The position numbers were made by a program, and so were the translations under genes. The notes under the pieces were generated by a model that saw only the letters and a program-made list of their open reading frames with translations, did not search any database and was not told the origin of the DNA. Positions 11,208 through 22,514 of a stretch of 64,000 bases of DNA are shown piece by piece (within the stretch, counting starts at the first letter, position 1; each line of letters opens with the position of its first letter). Location of the stretch: contig CM043949.1 of assembly GCA_014529385.2 (NCBI GenBank), positions 114,393,477-114,457,476 on the forward strand. Direction: 5' to 3'. The DNA comes from Adiantum capillus-veneris (Eukaryota > Streptophyta > Polypodiopsida > Polypodiales > Pteridaceae).

Positions 11208-11894
11208 CAGTTTAGGTTTTCCTTTCTAATTGTGAAAATTGTGTGTAACCTTATTTTGGGAAGCTCTTTAAGTTGGGTTGCGACAAGAGTGGAAGGATTG
11301 ACATCAACAACTAGTGGAATCAATCTAGGACACACCAATCAAAGAAGAATGGTTTTGCATACCAGTGGTAACATGGAGTCATTTTTCAAAATGTGGTTTG
11401 CAGTTTATCTTTTGTACATGGTGGGCTCTCTTGTGCAACAGGCATCAACCATGCAATCTATCCATGTGGGCAACATGTGTCTATCAATTTGGCATGAAGA
11501 AGGACAACAAGCAAGATATGAGGATTATGGCTTCTTACTCCCTTTAGGCTATGTGTCTGGACGAGGAAGCCATGCATGGTGCCGCTTTTGAATACTTTCA
11601 AGGACTGATCAAGTTCTTTCCATACCTTCTATCACTTATGCAAGAGTTAATTCTTGTGCATCTTGTGGACTCAAGAATCATTATAAGTGTGATCTTCTGA
11701 AGAAGCCATTATTGCATACAATGGATTTACGCTTAGTATGGGACCCAGGTGGACACCGAAAAGAAATTTGGGGAGCCTCATGCTTCCAAGGGATCCATTA
11801 TTCCCTACAACGATCTACCCGCCACCAAGGAGAAATCCTACTCTATTTCAACATGCTCCAGAAGAAGAGCTAGAGGCATGAATACCTCTAGCCT
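11208..11894 (+). other. element A 3' internal remnant, no pol domains
   Basis: The roughly 690 bases between protease and polypurine tract hold a 119-codon open frame (11232-11591) with no recognised domain. Some 4 kb of pol found in element B is absent here, so either a deletion removed it or the subfamily was already non-autonomous. Confidence 0.6.
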
Positions 11895-11909
11895 TAGGGG
11901 GAGGGCTAA
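11895..11909 (+). other. polypurine tract of element A
   Basis: TAGGGGGAGGGCTAA ends exactly at the 3' LTR. The last bases, GGGAGGGCTAA followed by TGA, are the same in element B (minus strand, 31282-31296). Confidence 0.8.
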
Positions 11910-13838
11910 TGAGGCAAGCTTTTCCATGCATGGGAACCCCCAATATATTTTTTCTCTTTTACCAAAAATATTTCCTATTATATAAGTTACTTTTGATTTC
12001 TTCCCTTTTTCACAAACGTTTTTGCCTTTATTAAATAAATAAGACTTATGCTAATCAATCATGATTTAGCATAAATAAGTAAGCTTTCTTTGTTGATCTC
12101 TCTTTTGACCTTAAGCATTAAATATATATATTCAAACGTACATTATATATATATTTTAGTATTTTCTAATATATTTTTTATGTATATATATTATTCCACC
12201 CTACCAAATATTTTATTCACTAGTTTTCATTTTCAAACCTCAATCCCACTTTCAAATTTCAATAATACCTCCATCTAGATGATTGCCAATCTTTTCAAAA
12301 CTCTAGGTCATGTTTTCATACACATGAAGGAGCTTACACTTGAAGACAAGAGAGAAGTCCACTCAAAGGAGACCACCAAAAGACCTTTGCAGCCACAAAT
12401 AATACATTATTTGGATGAATTTTTTAAGTAGAGAAGAATCCCGAATTTGAAGGAGTGTTCAACATCAAAGATGTAGCTAGTGAGCTCAACTTATAGCTCA
12501 ATTTTTTCCAAAATTTTTGGAGTTATGAACGCGGAGCTATGATTTTTGTGGTGGACCCCAGTTTTCTCGTGTAATGGTGACACAGGCCATCCCCAATTTT
12601 CTTCCCTCTAGAATGGCTATGGTTCTACAAGTCTTCAAGCATGATTACAAGATACAAGGATCCTTTAATGAGGTCTTGGCTAGTTTAGAGTGATTCTATC
12701 ACCATTTTTGGAGGATCCATCCTCATCAACAACTATCCACCTTCAACAACCTCTCTTATAAATTTCTTACCTCTCTCTTCTCTCCCTAATAAGCTTATGT
12801 CTAGCCAAAGCTAGACTATTGTAAATATCTCCTATCCTCTACATCCTACCCACATTCTCTCTTATTCTCTCTCTATTGACTCTGGTATTTAAATAATAAG
12901 GAGACAAGATGGGAGCCACAGTCACATGCACCCAATTTTCCTAGTCACCAGAGTGGGTCACTCGCTTCAATTAGAAATATTGCTAAATCCTCTTCTCCTT
13001 CCCTATATAAGGAGGCCATGAGAGCTCACTTGGGGAAGAGAATACACACACACACACCTATCCATACACACCCTTGTGCTACGTGCTTGTAGCATGAACC
13101 CTAATCACATAATCACAACACCATCACCATGCACAAAAGATGAGCACCACACCACCACATCACTTGTAATTAAGGGTTGAAGGCACAATTTGAAGAAGAA
13201 GAAGGGTGGACACACTCATGACATTCCTCGCCATCAACTCCCATCTCTCCATTATGCCTCCTACAATCTTGTTCCCTTCTCATCTTCTTACCATACGCTA
13301 CCTATTGTATTCATCTTTTGCAAGCAATCAACGCACTCCATCTTGGTGCCATACCTTGTGTCGCTTTGGATACATCTCATTGTGAGTATGGTATATGATT
13401 GTTCCTTGCCATTTTTTTCTGCTTATGTTAAGGTGTGCGGATTTGCCACCATACACACACACACTCTCTCTCCCTCTCATATTCCTATCATCTTGCTACT
13501 TCCATCTTGAGGTGTGCGGATTCGCCACCTCTTGTATGAGAAGTGAGCATACTCGCAAGTTTCCCCGACCTCATTATCTTCCTTACTACATGCACAAGTA
13601 GCGAGCCCATTCTCACTAATTCACCACTCCTCTCACCTTATTCTCCGACCACCCCATTCCATATTTGGGCGTGGATCTTGAAATTGTTTTCCATGGCATG
13701 TTTCATTGTGTATATGTATGCGTCCTAGCCGCATATCTTGCTAGGTGGTACCCCTATTGTGTATCCCCCATGATGAAGCCATTGTGCATGGTCTTGGTGT
13801 AGAGGCCACCGGGTCTATTTTTTCACTTCCGCCTCTCA
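11910..13838 (+). repeat. 3' LTR of element A
   Basis: The 1929-bp partner of 3126-5074, TGAGGC...CTCTCA, preceded by the polypurine tract. TATA-like motif at 13004-13010. Confidence 0.92.
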
Positions 13839-13840
13839 TG

Positions 13841-13940
13841 AGTAATTTTAAGAAAGAGAGAGTAATTTTAGGAAAAAAGGACTAATTTTCGAAGAGAAGG
13901 AGTACTTTTAGGAAACAAAGTGTATTTTTAGAAAAGAGAG
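13841..13940 (+). repeat. 20-bp tandem repeat, five units
   Basis: Five consecutive 20-base units, consensus AGTAATTTTAGGAAAAGAGG with 2-6 changes each, starting two bases after the 3' LTR of A. Confidence 0.8.
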
Positions 13941-14697
13941 AGGAGTTTAGTTTAGAGCTCTTTTCTTGGAAGCCAAGCTTCTTCTAAACTTAGAGACTCG
14001 AAATAGCGCGTTGAATTCCGTGTCAATTTTTCAAAAAAAAAAAAGTCATGAATGTGTGCGAACTTATTTCTCTTTGGTTTTCTCTATTCTTAGCTTGTGA
14101 TTTTGGCCTTGAGATCATATATAAAGACCCCTCTCCCTTCACTTTCAACACACACACTCTCAGAAGTGGAAGCTCTCTTGTCTTGATGTCGGAGTTACCT
14201 TCTCTCCCTCAAGCTCTCTCCCTCGATCTTACCCTCAATCCATCTCCATCTCCAACTCTTTCTCTACCATTGTCTTGCTGCCACTCAAATTCTCGAGTTC
14301 TCTTTCTCAAATTTTCACTTGTCTTTTGCGATAGGATGACCACAAAGCACATGACCCAAAGCTCAAAGGATGCTCCTATTTTTCTACCTCCAAGAAAGGT
14401 GTAAAAGAAGGCATCAACTACTCTAAACATAGCTCAAGTGGAGGTATTGGCTGCGGAAGAAGTCGAAGTCATCCAATTTCAACCACGATAAGTAGTCGAA
14501 CGTGTTGTTAATTTGATAAGGTGAATTTATAATTCTACATTATCATACATGATGACCGGTAAGTCAAGCCTAGGGATTTTCTTAAACTGTCCAAGAAACG
14601 TGATTATATCACAAGAAACAAGCATATGATTTCGTAGAGTAGAGAAAGAATTGTTTGATTTATGGTTACTGTTTGATATTAGAAGTTAGTCAATCAT
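13941..14697. other. unassigned stretch with a TATA-like motif
   Basis: A TATATAAAG at 14118-14126 is followed by a C/T-rich stretch, which resembles an LTR or promoter. A short ATG frame at 14335 ends after 22 codons. No repeat partner was found in the window. The true 5' edge of element G's LTR probably lies somewhere in 14500-14697. Confidence 0.4.
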
Positions 14698-15711
14698 GTT
14701 TGAGAAATTGTTTACAGAAAAAAATTGCTAGAAGAATACCTTATTTCCAGTTGCAACTCACGATTAGCGAGACGATCCCACGGTTGGTGAAGATTAAGTT
14801 GAGGTTGCCAGCTCTCTTTTTTTCTCTTGCGGTTAGCAGGATGCCTCGTAGTTAGTGAGATGTTTCCTTGCTTTGTTAGTGACTGGGAAAGTATGTGCAT
14901 TTTGGAATTAGTGAATAAGTAAATCCTTTGCAAATGCTCTGTTGGTTAGACAGAGAAAGTCCCCGGGTAGAGGCAAACTTTTAAGAATAATTGTAAGATT
15001 TATTTTTGTTGAATTGTAGGACTGTCTTCACTAGAACATGTTTAAGAAAGAAATGTTTTCGTGATGTTTGAAGGGCTGAATGAAAGAACCTATGCTTGGA
15101 ATGAAAAAAAAAACATTGTATGTATATGTAAAAGAGTGTGGTAGTAATTAGAAAACAAGCTAAAAAGTGTGAGTGTGGGGTGGAAATTTGGGGCTGGCTC
15201 AAGTTTCCAGTCAAGGGTGGGTGGTCTTGATTAGTCGAGAAACTCTCCACTCCATCTTATTAAGAGAAGCAAAATTAGAGACTCATTGTGCCAAGAGTCG
15301 AGAAGTCCCAAATATACGTGCCCCTGAAAGCTATGGACTCAATTAGCTGGGTACTTTTCACAAGATTAGTAGTTAGTTTAGACTAAGGCTCATATCATAT
15401 TTATGGTTTATGGATGGCGGCCGTGCCTCTTAAATGTGGGGAAAAAGGCGTTGTTTATGGCTTCTAAATATGTCAATGGGATTTCATCTTTATGTTAGAA
15501 AGTAGTTTTCATTAGAATCTTTGATCTATCGACCTGGGTTGTGGTGTATGACCCTTATAACCACGAACATGATGGATATAGGACTTCCTCTCTTATGTTG
15601 CTCATATCTCTACTTTGTGGAAATGGAGTAGGGTGTTGTCAATAGAGAAGGAGAAAAAAGGAAGGCCATCTATCAAGTCGCCCTAATCTTCCCAGGGTTG
15701 GGGACCTCACA
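14698..15711 (+). repeat. 5' LTR of element G
   Basis: It matches 23454-24370 (for instance around GAAACTCTCCACTCC and GTGCCAAGAGTC) and is distantly similar to the LTR of E. It ends GGGACCTCACA just before the primer site. The start is the first base of visible similarity, so the real LTR may begin earlier. Confidence 0.75.
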
Positions 15712-15713
15712 AT

Positions 15714-15726
15714 TGGTAGCAGAGCC
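15714..15726 (+). other. primer binding site of element G (tRNA-Met type)
   Basis: TGGTAGCAGAGCC differs by one base from TGGTATCAGAGC, the complement of the plant initiator tRNA-Met 3' end, and lies two bases after the LTR. Confidence 0.85.
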
Positions 15727-15829
15727 TTAGGTTTATAGTTTGGTTTCTTAACCGTATGTACTATTCTTGGGTTGATTGCATGAATACTTGCTTGTCATTG
15801 TTATACTATCTGTTTTGTAGCACAACTTT

Positions 15830-16354
15830 ATGGACACCAACCATTTAACTATCTCTAAGGCAATATATCACACTACTTTTCAATCACCAGTATTCGAATG
15901 TCAAGAGAATATGTTCCGCATTCTTGACAAGGTTTTTGCACCTCACATCAATTTTGACCCACCAAATACATGGTTATATACAGGTTGTTGGGTTCATGGA
16001 ACAACCTTTGCTATCCAATCACGTCACATTTAACCCTTGGAGGTTGACCTATATCGAATCAAGTGGACTGAAGACTTAAAGCTGGTTTCATACTTTCAAT
16101 TTTATGAAGCACCATTGACTGGCATGGCCCCTGATGGAGTCACAATTCGTAATCGATGGGTTTATGACTGAGTGACATTAATTATCCTTGCCAATTGAGT
16201 TGTTATCGAAAATCACACTCGATCGACCTTCAAGGAAAATGTTTTCATTGGCTACCCCGAGCTTACTCTTTTGTTTCGCTTCTTACACCCAGGTCATCAA
16301 CCACGAATATTTTACAACATGTCAGTAGCTAATGTGTATTATAGCTATGGTTGA
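15830..16354 (+). pseudogene. leader ORF remnant between primer site and gag of element G
   Basis: From ATG 15830 one frame reads through about 175 codons with only a few stops (TAA near 16031, TGA near 16168, TGA near 16198, TGA at 16352-16354), far fewer than chance over AT-rich DNA. It contains aromatic-rich text such as NFDPPNTWLY and RNRWVYD. Element E has an open frame in the same place (57314-57622) with weakly similar QNEWVYN, so this may be an ancestral extra ORF of the family. No domain is recognised. Confidence 0.45.
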
Positions 16355-16722
16355 AAACTCTATTATATATTCTCATGGAGAGATCTTTTCTAGACCCCTA
16401 CATGGCTTTTTGATGAATTTATGATTAGTAATGTTTTTCTTCAAAAGAAATTTTTGACTAGTTAAGTCATTCGATTGAGTCTTGGTAGATTGAATAAGTG
16501 GTGACTGGTTAAGTCATGTGATCGACAAAAGCTATGACTGGTTAAGTTTTAATAGACTGGAAAGTCGTGTGGGTGAATCTTTAGTGGATTGGATAATTCT
16601 AAGTCTAGAAAATACCTTAGTGTTTTGAATTATTATGAATATTAATATTAATATATGCGTCCATTCAGGAGAACCTTCAAATCATTCTTATAATGGAAAA
16701 AACTTAGAACACTACTATCTAT

Positions 16723-17690
16723 ATGGAGATTCAGATTAAGAAGTTGTTGCTCAAACAAATGCAACCACCTTCTGAGAAGGATGGAGAAGTATGGATCAAA
16801 GCTATGGATGATTACTTCTTGGCTGCAAATACCATATCTGCAAACCCAGCGATGCTAGGGATGTTGCACCTCTCTAGTGAAGCAAAATATGGTGGAAACA
16901 ACATTATCATGACTTGGGAGTGTTGGAGAACTCCTAGAGTTGGAGAGAGATTAAACAAGTAGTAAAGGAAAGATACTTACCTCCTGCCCATGAAGCATTG
17001 AAGATGAATGAATTCTTTAGCTTGAAATAATACAGCTTATCCTTGGAAGAGCACTACTCAAAGTTTGTAAGGCTTAGGCGTTATGCTCCGCCAATGACCA
17101 TAGAGCAGCAGGTTGCCCATTTTTGTCAAGGTTTAAGAGAACCAATCAGCTCGTGATTAGAAGCCATGAAACCTACTACTGTGCAAGATGCTTTACTACA
17201 AGCTAGGCCATTTATGAAGGAGCAAGGGATTAGAAGGAGATCTAAACAAAATCAAAGTTTTAACGGTGCCAAACAACCAATAAGGCTTCCCAATAATAAT
17301 GGACAACCACAAAGAGCTTATGCTGCTAATGCTCAAAATCCTTCACGCTTGGATATTTGATGCTTTGAATGTGGAGAGTCTGGACATTATCAGAACATAT
17401 ATCCACGTCTGACTAATAGAGCGGCATCAACAACAGAAGTACATCAAATACACCGCCCTTTTGGACATAACAATGGACGAGGTGGTGGACGAGGTAGAGG
17501 GGGAGGAAGAGCAGTGAGAGCCTTTGAAAGAGGTCAAGGTAAGAATGCCCATGCCTATGCAATCATAGGAGAGCCTACCCTTGGTGAAGAAGAAGAGAGA
17601 GCAAGAATTTATGCAGCTATTGACAACCCTAGAGCTCAAAGACAATTTCTTGTTATTCAAACACCAGCCACCCATCAAGGTAAACCTTTT
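16723..17690 (+). pseudogene. gag: gag of element G
   Basis: ATG at 16723 opens a gag-like frame (VWIKAMDDYFLAA). A frameshift near 16920 and several stops follow, yet the other frame continues the capsid domain (VVKERYLPPAHEALKMNEFF, LEEHYSKF). A zinc-knuckle-like CFECGESGHYQNIYP begins near 17364, directly after a TGA at 17358-17360; its final cysteine is replaced by tyrosine. A Gly/Arg-rich stretch (GRGGGRGRGGGR) follows. The same order, in worse state, is seen in E. Not translatable as one protein. Confidence 0.8.
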
Positions 17691-18212
17691 TAGCCTCCTC
17701 ATTGATTGTGGCACTACTCATTCTTTTCTATCCCCAAACTGCTTACGAAAGTTGAGCCTAAATAAAAAACAAGCTAAACCCATGATAGTAGAATTGGCTA
17801 ATGGGAAAACCGTGGTATCAGGATATTGTGGGGGAACCCTTGACTTTGAACTAGGAGGACATGCTATTTCAGTTTTCTTTAGAACCCCACCAGTTGGGAT
17901 GTATGATGGAATTCTTGGAATGGATTGGTTATCTAGGAATCACGCTAGTATTCACTGTGACCTAGGTAGTATGAGCTTTAGAAATAGTCATGCTAAGCAC
18001 ATTGAAGTACAGGAAAAGAATGGGATTCCAAAGATTCAATTAGTTAAAGCCAACCATCTACTCAAAGGTATGAGGGTTGGACAACAAATATTTGTGGTCA
18101 AGCTGAACAAGATGGATCCAAAATCAAGCGTTACAAAACCCTCTTGGCTTCATGAATATTAAGATGTCTTTCTTGAAGATATCACCTCTCTTCCTGCCAA
18201 TCAAGAGATTGA
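17665..18212 (+). pseudogene. aspartic protease and pol start of element G, cut by CACTA insertion
   Basis: The RVP_2-type protease site LLIDCGTTHSFLS has its aspartate codon at 17704; the ILGMDWLSRNHA motif lies about 70 residues on. TAA at 18160-18162 interrupts the frame, after which the segment leading to reverse transcriptase reads on to the TSD at 18210-18212, where the CACTA transposon sits. The reading resumes at 22512 on the far side. Confidence 0.8.
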
Positions 18213-18415
18213 CACTACAACATAACATGAAGATATCGATGCATCATATATCAACGGCCATGCCTTTCCACGCATATATCGACGGTATTAGAGCACGTCG
18301 ATATAGGCCTCTATATATGCGTCGCAATGAGCATCGCTATACGCGTGGAAAGGCTTTATTTGCCACGCTTATATCGACGCAGCCACCCATGGTTATATTG
18401 ACGCTCATCGCGATG
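18213..18415 (+). repeat. left subterminal repeats of the CACTA element
   Basis: Several copies of a short motif, ATATCGACG or its complement CGTCGATAT, in both orientations within 200 bp of the end. The same motifs fill the right end. In En/Spm such repeats bind the TnpA-type protein. Confidence 0.8.
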
Positions 18416-18532
18416 CTAAAAAATTTGGGGGAAAAAAAGGAACCCACGCGCGCAGGGGCCGAAACCTGCTGCGCAGGTATTATGTCACTCTCCCCCCGCC
18501 CCCCCCAACTCCCCTCTCTCTCTCTCTACATC

Positions 18533-18580
18533 GTGTGTGTGTGTGTGTAGGAAAGGGAGAGAGCGGTGTGTATGTGTGTA

Positions 18581-18620
<40 letters not shown>

Positions 18621-18676
18621 GTGTGTGTGTGTAGGAGAGAGAGAGAGAGAGAGAGAAATGTGTGTGTGTAGGTAAT

Positions 18677-18727
<51 letters not shown>
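18533..18727 (+). repeat. GT and GA microsatellite cluster
   Basis: Alternating (GT)n and (GA)n tracts: GT at 18533-18549, GA near 18586-18618 and 18632-18657, then a GA run at 18680-18727. Confidence 0.9.
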
Positions 18728-18729
<2 letters not shown>

Positions 18730-19222
18730 AATGTATGCGTAGGAAATTAAAATTAAAGAGAGAAATGAAATGAAATGTTATATTAACATCTTCAAAAGGC
18801 CAAAGTGACCTATGAGACAAGAAAGTTACAATGTGGTGGATCTGATACAAAGTCAGAGTAAAAAGATGACAAAATGACAGAATAAAATATTCTGGGATCC
18901 TAAACTGCTGGGTGTGGACTAAACGGCTAAAACAACTAGCTGGGATAGGTAGATCAAAGGAGATCCAGCATCCGTCGTTGGCGGATCTCATCAATCTCCT
19001 ACATGGTTAGTAGTCTGAACGGGCGTTGTGCATGTCGAGCCAAAGTGACATGGATCGTCTGATGCAGCCTATGACTTCATTTGACCAGCTCAAAATACAT
19101 TCGAAGCTCCTCTCACCTTTACACATGAAAGTCCTGTACGGAGCAACAACAGTGCCGTCGTTGCTCTTAGAGACAAGCTTCCTCCTCAAAAAAGGTTGGG
19201 CGGGGTCACATAACAAGCCATA

Positions 19223-20490
19223 GGTCAAACGGATAGAAGAAATGCCTTTTTCTTCGGAAAAACGCAAATGGACTTCATAAACGGCTTCTACCTCCTAGGT
19301 CAAATCCAGTTGCGTTTTTCTATGGAAAAATGCAAACGGACTTTGGACATGGCTTCTATGCCTACCGAAACCATCCGTAGTCCATTAGGTAGTCTTAAGG
19401 CAATGTCAAGAGCGTGTATGGCAAGCCGTAGGTCAAACGGACAGAAGAAACGTCAAATACACAAGCCGTAGGTCAAATCCGGTTGCGTTTTTCTATGGAA
19501 AAACGCAAACGGTCTTTGAAAACTGATTCTATGCCTACCGAAACCATCTGTAGTCCATTAGGTAGTCTTTAATCAATGTCAAGAGGGTGTATGGCAAGCC
19601 GTAGGTCAAACCGATAGAAGAAACGCCAAATACACAAGCCGTAGGTCAAATCCGGTTGCATTTTTCTACGCAAAAACGCAAACGGACTTCGGAAATGGCT
19701 TCTATGCCTACCGAAACCATTCGTAGTTCATTTAGTAGTCTTAAAGAAATGTCAAGAGCGCGTATGGAAAGCCATAGGTCAAACGGATAGAAGAAACGTC
19801 AAATACACAAGCCGTAGGTCAAATCCGGTTGCGTTTTTCTACGGAAAAACACAAACGGACTTTGGAAATGGCTTCTATGCCTATCGAAACTATCCGTAGT
19901 TCATTTAGTAGTCTTAAATCAATATCAAGAGCATGTATGGAAAGCCGTAGGTCAATGGGTTTGAATTAACGCCAAATACATAAGTCGTAGGTCAAATCCG
20001 ATTACGTTTTTCTACGAAAAAACGCAAATGGATTTCAAAAATGGCTTATATGCCTACCGAAACCATTCATAGTCCATTAGGTAGTCTTAAAGCAATGTCA
20101 AGAGCACGTATGGCAAGCTGTAGGTCAAACGGATAAAAGAAACGCCAAATACACAAGCCGTAGGTCAAATCCGATTGCGTTTTTCTATGACAAAACGCAA
20201 ACGGACTTCGGAAATGGCTTCTATGCCTACTGAAACCATCCGTAGACAAGTAGCTAGTCTTTAGGAAATGTCACGAGCGCGTATGGAAAGCCGTAGGTCA
20301 AACGGATAGAAGAAACGCCAAATACACAAGCCGTAGGTCAAATCCAGTTGCGTTTTTCTACGAAAAAACGCAAACGGACTTCGGAAATGGCTTCTATGCC
20401 TACCGAAACCATCCGTAGTCCATTAGGTAGTCTTAAAGCAATGTCAAGAGCGCGTATGGCAAGCCGTAGGTCAAACGGATAGAAGAAACG
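19223..20490 (+). repeat. 173-bp minisatellite inside the CACTA element
   Basis: The start motif GGTCAAACGG (with variants) recurs at 19431, 19604, 19777, 19950, 20123, 20296 and 20469, exactly 173 bases apart each time. A first copy at 19223 is 208 bases from the second, so it carries a 35-base gain. Each unit contains a second GTAGGTCAAATCC and the half-palindromic GCGTTTTTCTACGG/AAAAACGCAAACGG. Units differ by point changes only. No long ORF runs through it. Confidence 0.95.
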
Positions 20491-20762
20491 GATAGCCGTT
20501 CGATGTTGAAGAAACTATGGAACTAAAAGAGGCAAAGGGGTTTTGCCCGCTACGTACATGCATTGCCATGTACACCTGGGAGTGCACGTATGTGTCTACC
20601 CATATAGGATTTGACCAATAAAAACGAGATTTTTACCTGGTGGTCCTGATCTCCGTATACCTCTGGACCGAGGTGTACGGAGATTGGGCAAGACTAGAGA
20701 ATGCGAGGTAGTTTATATTGTGAGGAGTATATATATTAAAACAACATTCATAATCATTGTAG

Positions 20763-21801
20763 ATGGCAACGTCATCAACTAACATGGAGGAAAAGATTGC
20801 ATGCTCGTGCACACTCTACAAGTATCAAATCCTGCGCAAGCGTAGGATATGTAATGAGCATGTGCACAAGTACGGAGAGTTTGCTAAAGAAACCGTACAG
20901 AATCTACGATACGACTCCTACGGAACGGGCATTAATTTTTGCGACATAGCACCTACATCCGACCAATATAGAGCCAAGGATGGAAGCAGAAAAGGACTTA
21001 CAGACAGAAGCCGACGGCATGGATAGAGTCGGGACTGAGATGAGACAGCGGATTTGCCAGCTCGCAGAGCTACAGTTTTCGACCAGCATTTTGACATCTT
21101 GGGATCAACACGAAAAGGACAAAGTCACTTACATAGTGGAGACCATCTTGAGAGAGTACCAGCTTACTCCGGGTTTTGACGTTGTTCCGAGAAGGTGGAT
21201 CAAGGGTGTTGCACGGGACACCGTGAAACATCGACGAGATGCAGCTCGGAAGGCTTTCAGGACCGGCTCGCCGAAGCTTTCGGGCATCCCACATGAGAAG
21301 TGGCTGCATATTAGGGAGGATGAGCGGACAGCGGCCACGCGGTTCAGACAGTAGCATGAGGCCGCGCAGATACGACAGACGACCAGGGGGACATCTCATC
21401 TTGGCAGCGGAGGCTTCGACACCTTTCGCTATGAGTTTGTGAGTTTCTAATCCAATCTTAACTATGGCATTAATAAAACGCGATGAATCATGTATTCTTA
21501 TTACTCTAATTTTTGTATAAACGTAGAATCTTGTGATGAATTGAGCCCCGACATGTCAGGAGGAGTCAGATGGATATCGCAGAGGTATCTATGAAGTATT
21601 GAATGATCTTGATGCTTCAGGAGAGCCCGTAGACCCCTGGGCGGCCTTACAGTCTCGCTGATCGCTTGAGGTGAGACGTTAATATGCGTGAGTTGATTTA
21701 ATTAAGTAAGTATATGTGAATACTAATTTTGTGAGTTGTCCTATGTGCAGGTTGTGACGCCTAGTCATCAGTGGACCGGATTTCATATATATGCTTTGTG
21801 A
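20763..21801 (+). pseudogene. Transposase_24-like (Ptta/En/Spm) gene with two introns
   Basis: ATG at 20763 lies about 60 bp after an AT-rich stretch. The first ORF (to 21026) overlaps a second (from 20980) in another frame, so a frameshift or unrecognised intron lies near 20980. The second contains a basic helical region (KDKVTYIVETILREYQLTP, then KHRRDAARKAF) and, past an in-frame TAG at 21352-21354, TTRGTSHLGSGGFDTFRYEF, which resembles the HTxGSxSF signature of plant Ptta/En/Spm transposases (Pfam Transposase_24). GTGAGT at 21439 and CGTAG at 21526 bound an 88-bp intron; GTGAGA at 21671 and TGCAG at 21750 an 80-bp one. A TGA near 21658 lies in exon two (21527-21670). The reading ends at TGA 21799-21801. 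Likely role: binding of the subterminal repeats. Stops make it a pseudogene. Confidence 0.6.
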
Positions 21802-22359
21802 GACACAAACACGCTTCTGTGTATCCTTTTGTATAGACATATATATATGGTTATTATTATTGTTCAGACAGTTATTTTTTTCCAGACCCTCATGGTTATT
21901 GTCATTGTCATTGTATAGACATGGTTATTTCTCCTATTCTTGTATAGACATATATACTTATGGTTCATGTTTTGTTTATGGTTATGTTTAACTTTCTGGT
22001 TATGCTTATGGTTATTGTTAATTTTGTTTCTGGTTATGATTAAAGTGTTTATATTGGTCGGTTATGGTTTTAAGTTATGGTTATGGTTCGTTATGGTCAT
22101 TAGCCTTAAATCTCTTGTGAGATCCTACATGGATAGCATGTAGGAGGCGTATACATGATTTTTCTTTTTGAAAAGTTTATGTAAAAACGAAGGAAACTCT
22201 GCCGAATTTTTTGCGGGAGCACGGTTGATTTTGGTGCTGCTCGCTTTCTTGGGCAGAGGGCATGAAGTCTGGCTATGGTGGCTGTGTCCATCTTTTCACT
22301 GGGCACAGGCCAGGCTACATGCCCTCTGCCCAAGAATTTTTTTTTCTGTTATGGTCGTA

Positions 22360-22511
22360 GATATCTGCGTCGCTATTTATGTCGATATCTGCGTCGCAAA
22401 TAAAGCCTTTCCACGCAGATATCGACGCAAATACCGACAGGTTCACAAGGATGTCTATATCGACGCAGATATCGACGTGGTGCATCGATGACAACTTTTT
22501 TTGTTGTAGTG
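22360..22511 (-). repeat. right subterminal repeats of the CACTA element
   Basis: Repeated ATATCTGCGTCG / CGACGCAGATATCGACG motifs in both orientations, with a segment around AAATAAAGCCTTTCCACGC that is the inverse of GCGTGGAAAGGCTTTATTT near 18342 at the left end. The two ends thus form long imperfect inverted repeats. Confidence 0.85.
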
Positions 22512-22514
22512 TGA

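Larger units (their letters stand above)
3126..13838 (+). mobile_element. Element A: non-autonomous Tat-like Ty3/gypsy element
   Basis: Two direct repeats of 1.93-1.95 kb flank an internal region that starts with a primer site and ends with a polypurine tract. Both LTRs begin TGAGGC and end CTCTCA, a four-base inverted terminus. The inside holds an extra ORF, gag with a zinc knuckle and a protease, then stops: no reverse transcriptase, RNase H or integrase. Its gag, protease, ORF0, primer site and polypurine tract match element B, which is Tat lineage by its double RNase H. The flanking five bases (AGGAG left, TGAGT right) do not form a clean duplication, so decay or recombination after insertion is likely. 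Confidence 0.88.
18213..22511 (+). mobile_element. CACTA (En/Spm, CMC) DNA transposon
   Basis: The left end is CACTACAACA and the right end its perfect inverse TGTTGTAGTG. Both are flanked by TGA (18210-18212 and 22512-22514), the 3-bp duplication typical of CACTA elements. Removing the 4299 bp restores continuity of the element G pol region, independent proof of the boundaries. Inside are subterminal repeat clusters, GA/GT microsatellites, a 173-bp tandem array and a transposase-like gene with introns. I do not see the large Transposase_21 (TNP2) protein, so mobility would need help in trans. Confidence 0.95.

Noticed and set aside
14048-14404. 118-codon frame after a TATA-like motif
   Set aside because: C/T-rich low complexity with no domain and not preceded by a plausible leader; kept only as part of an unassigned stretch.
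19223-20490. Regular repeats considered as a CRISPR-like array
   Set aside because: The whole 173-base unit is repeated without unique spacers and lies in a plant transposon.
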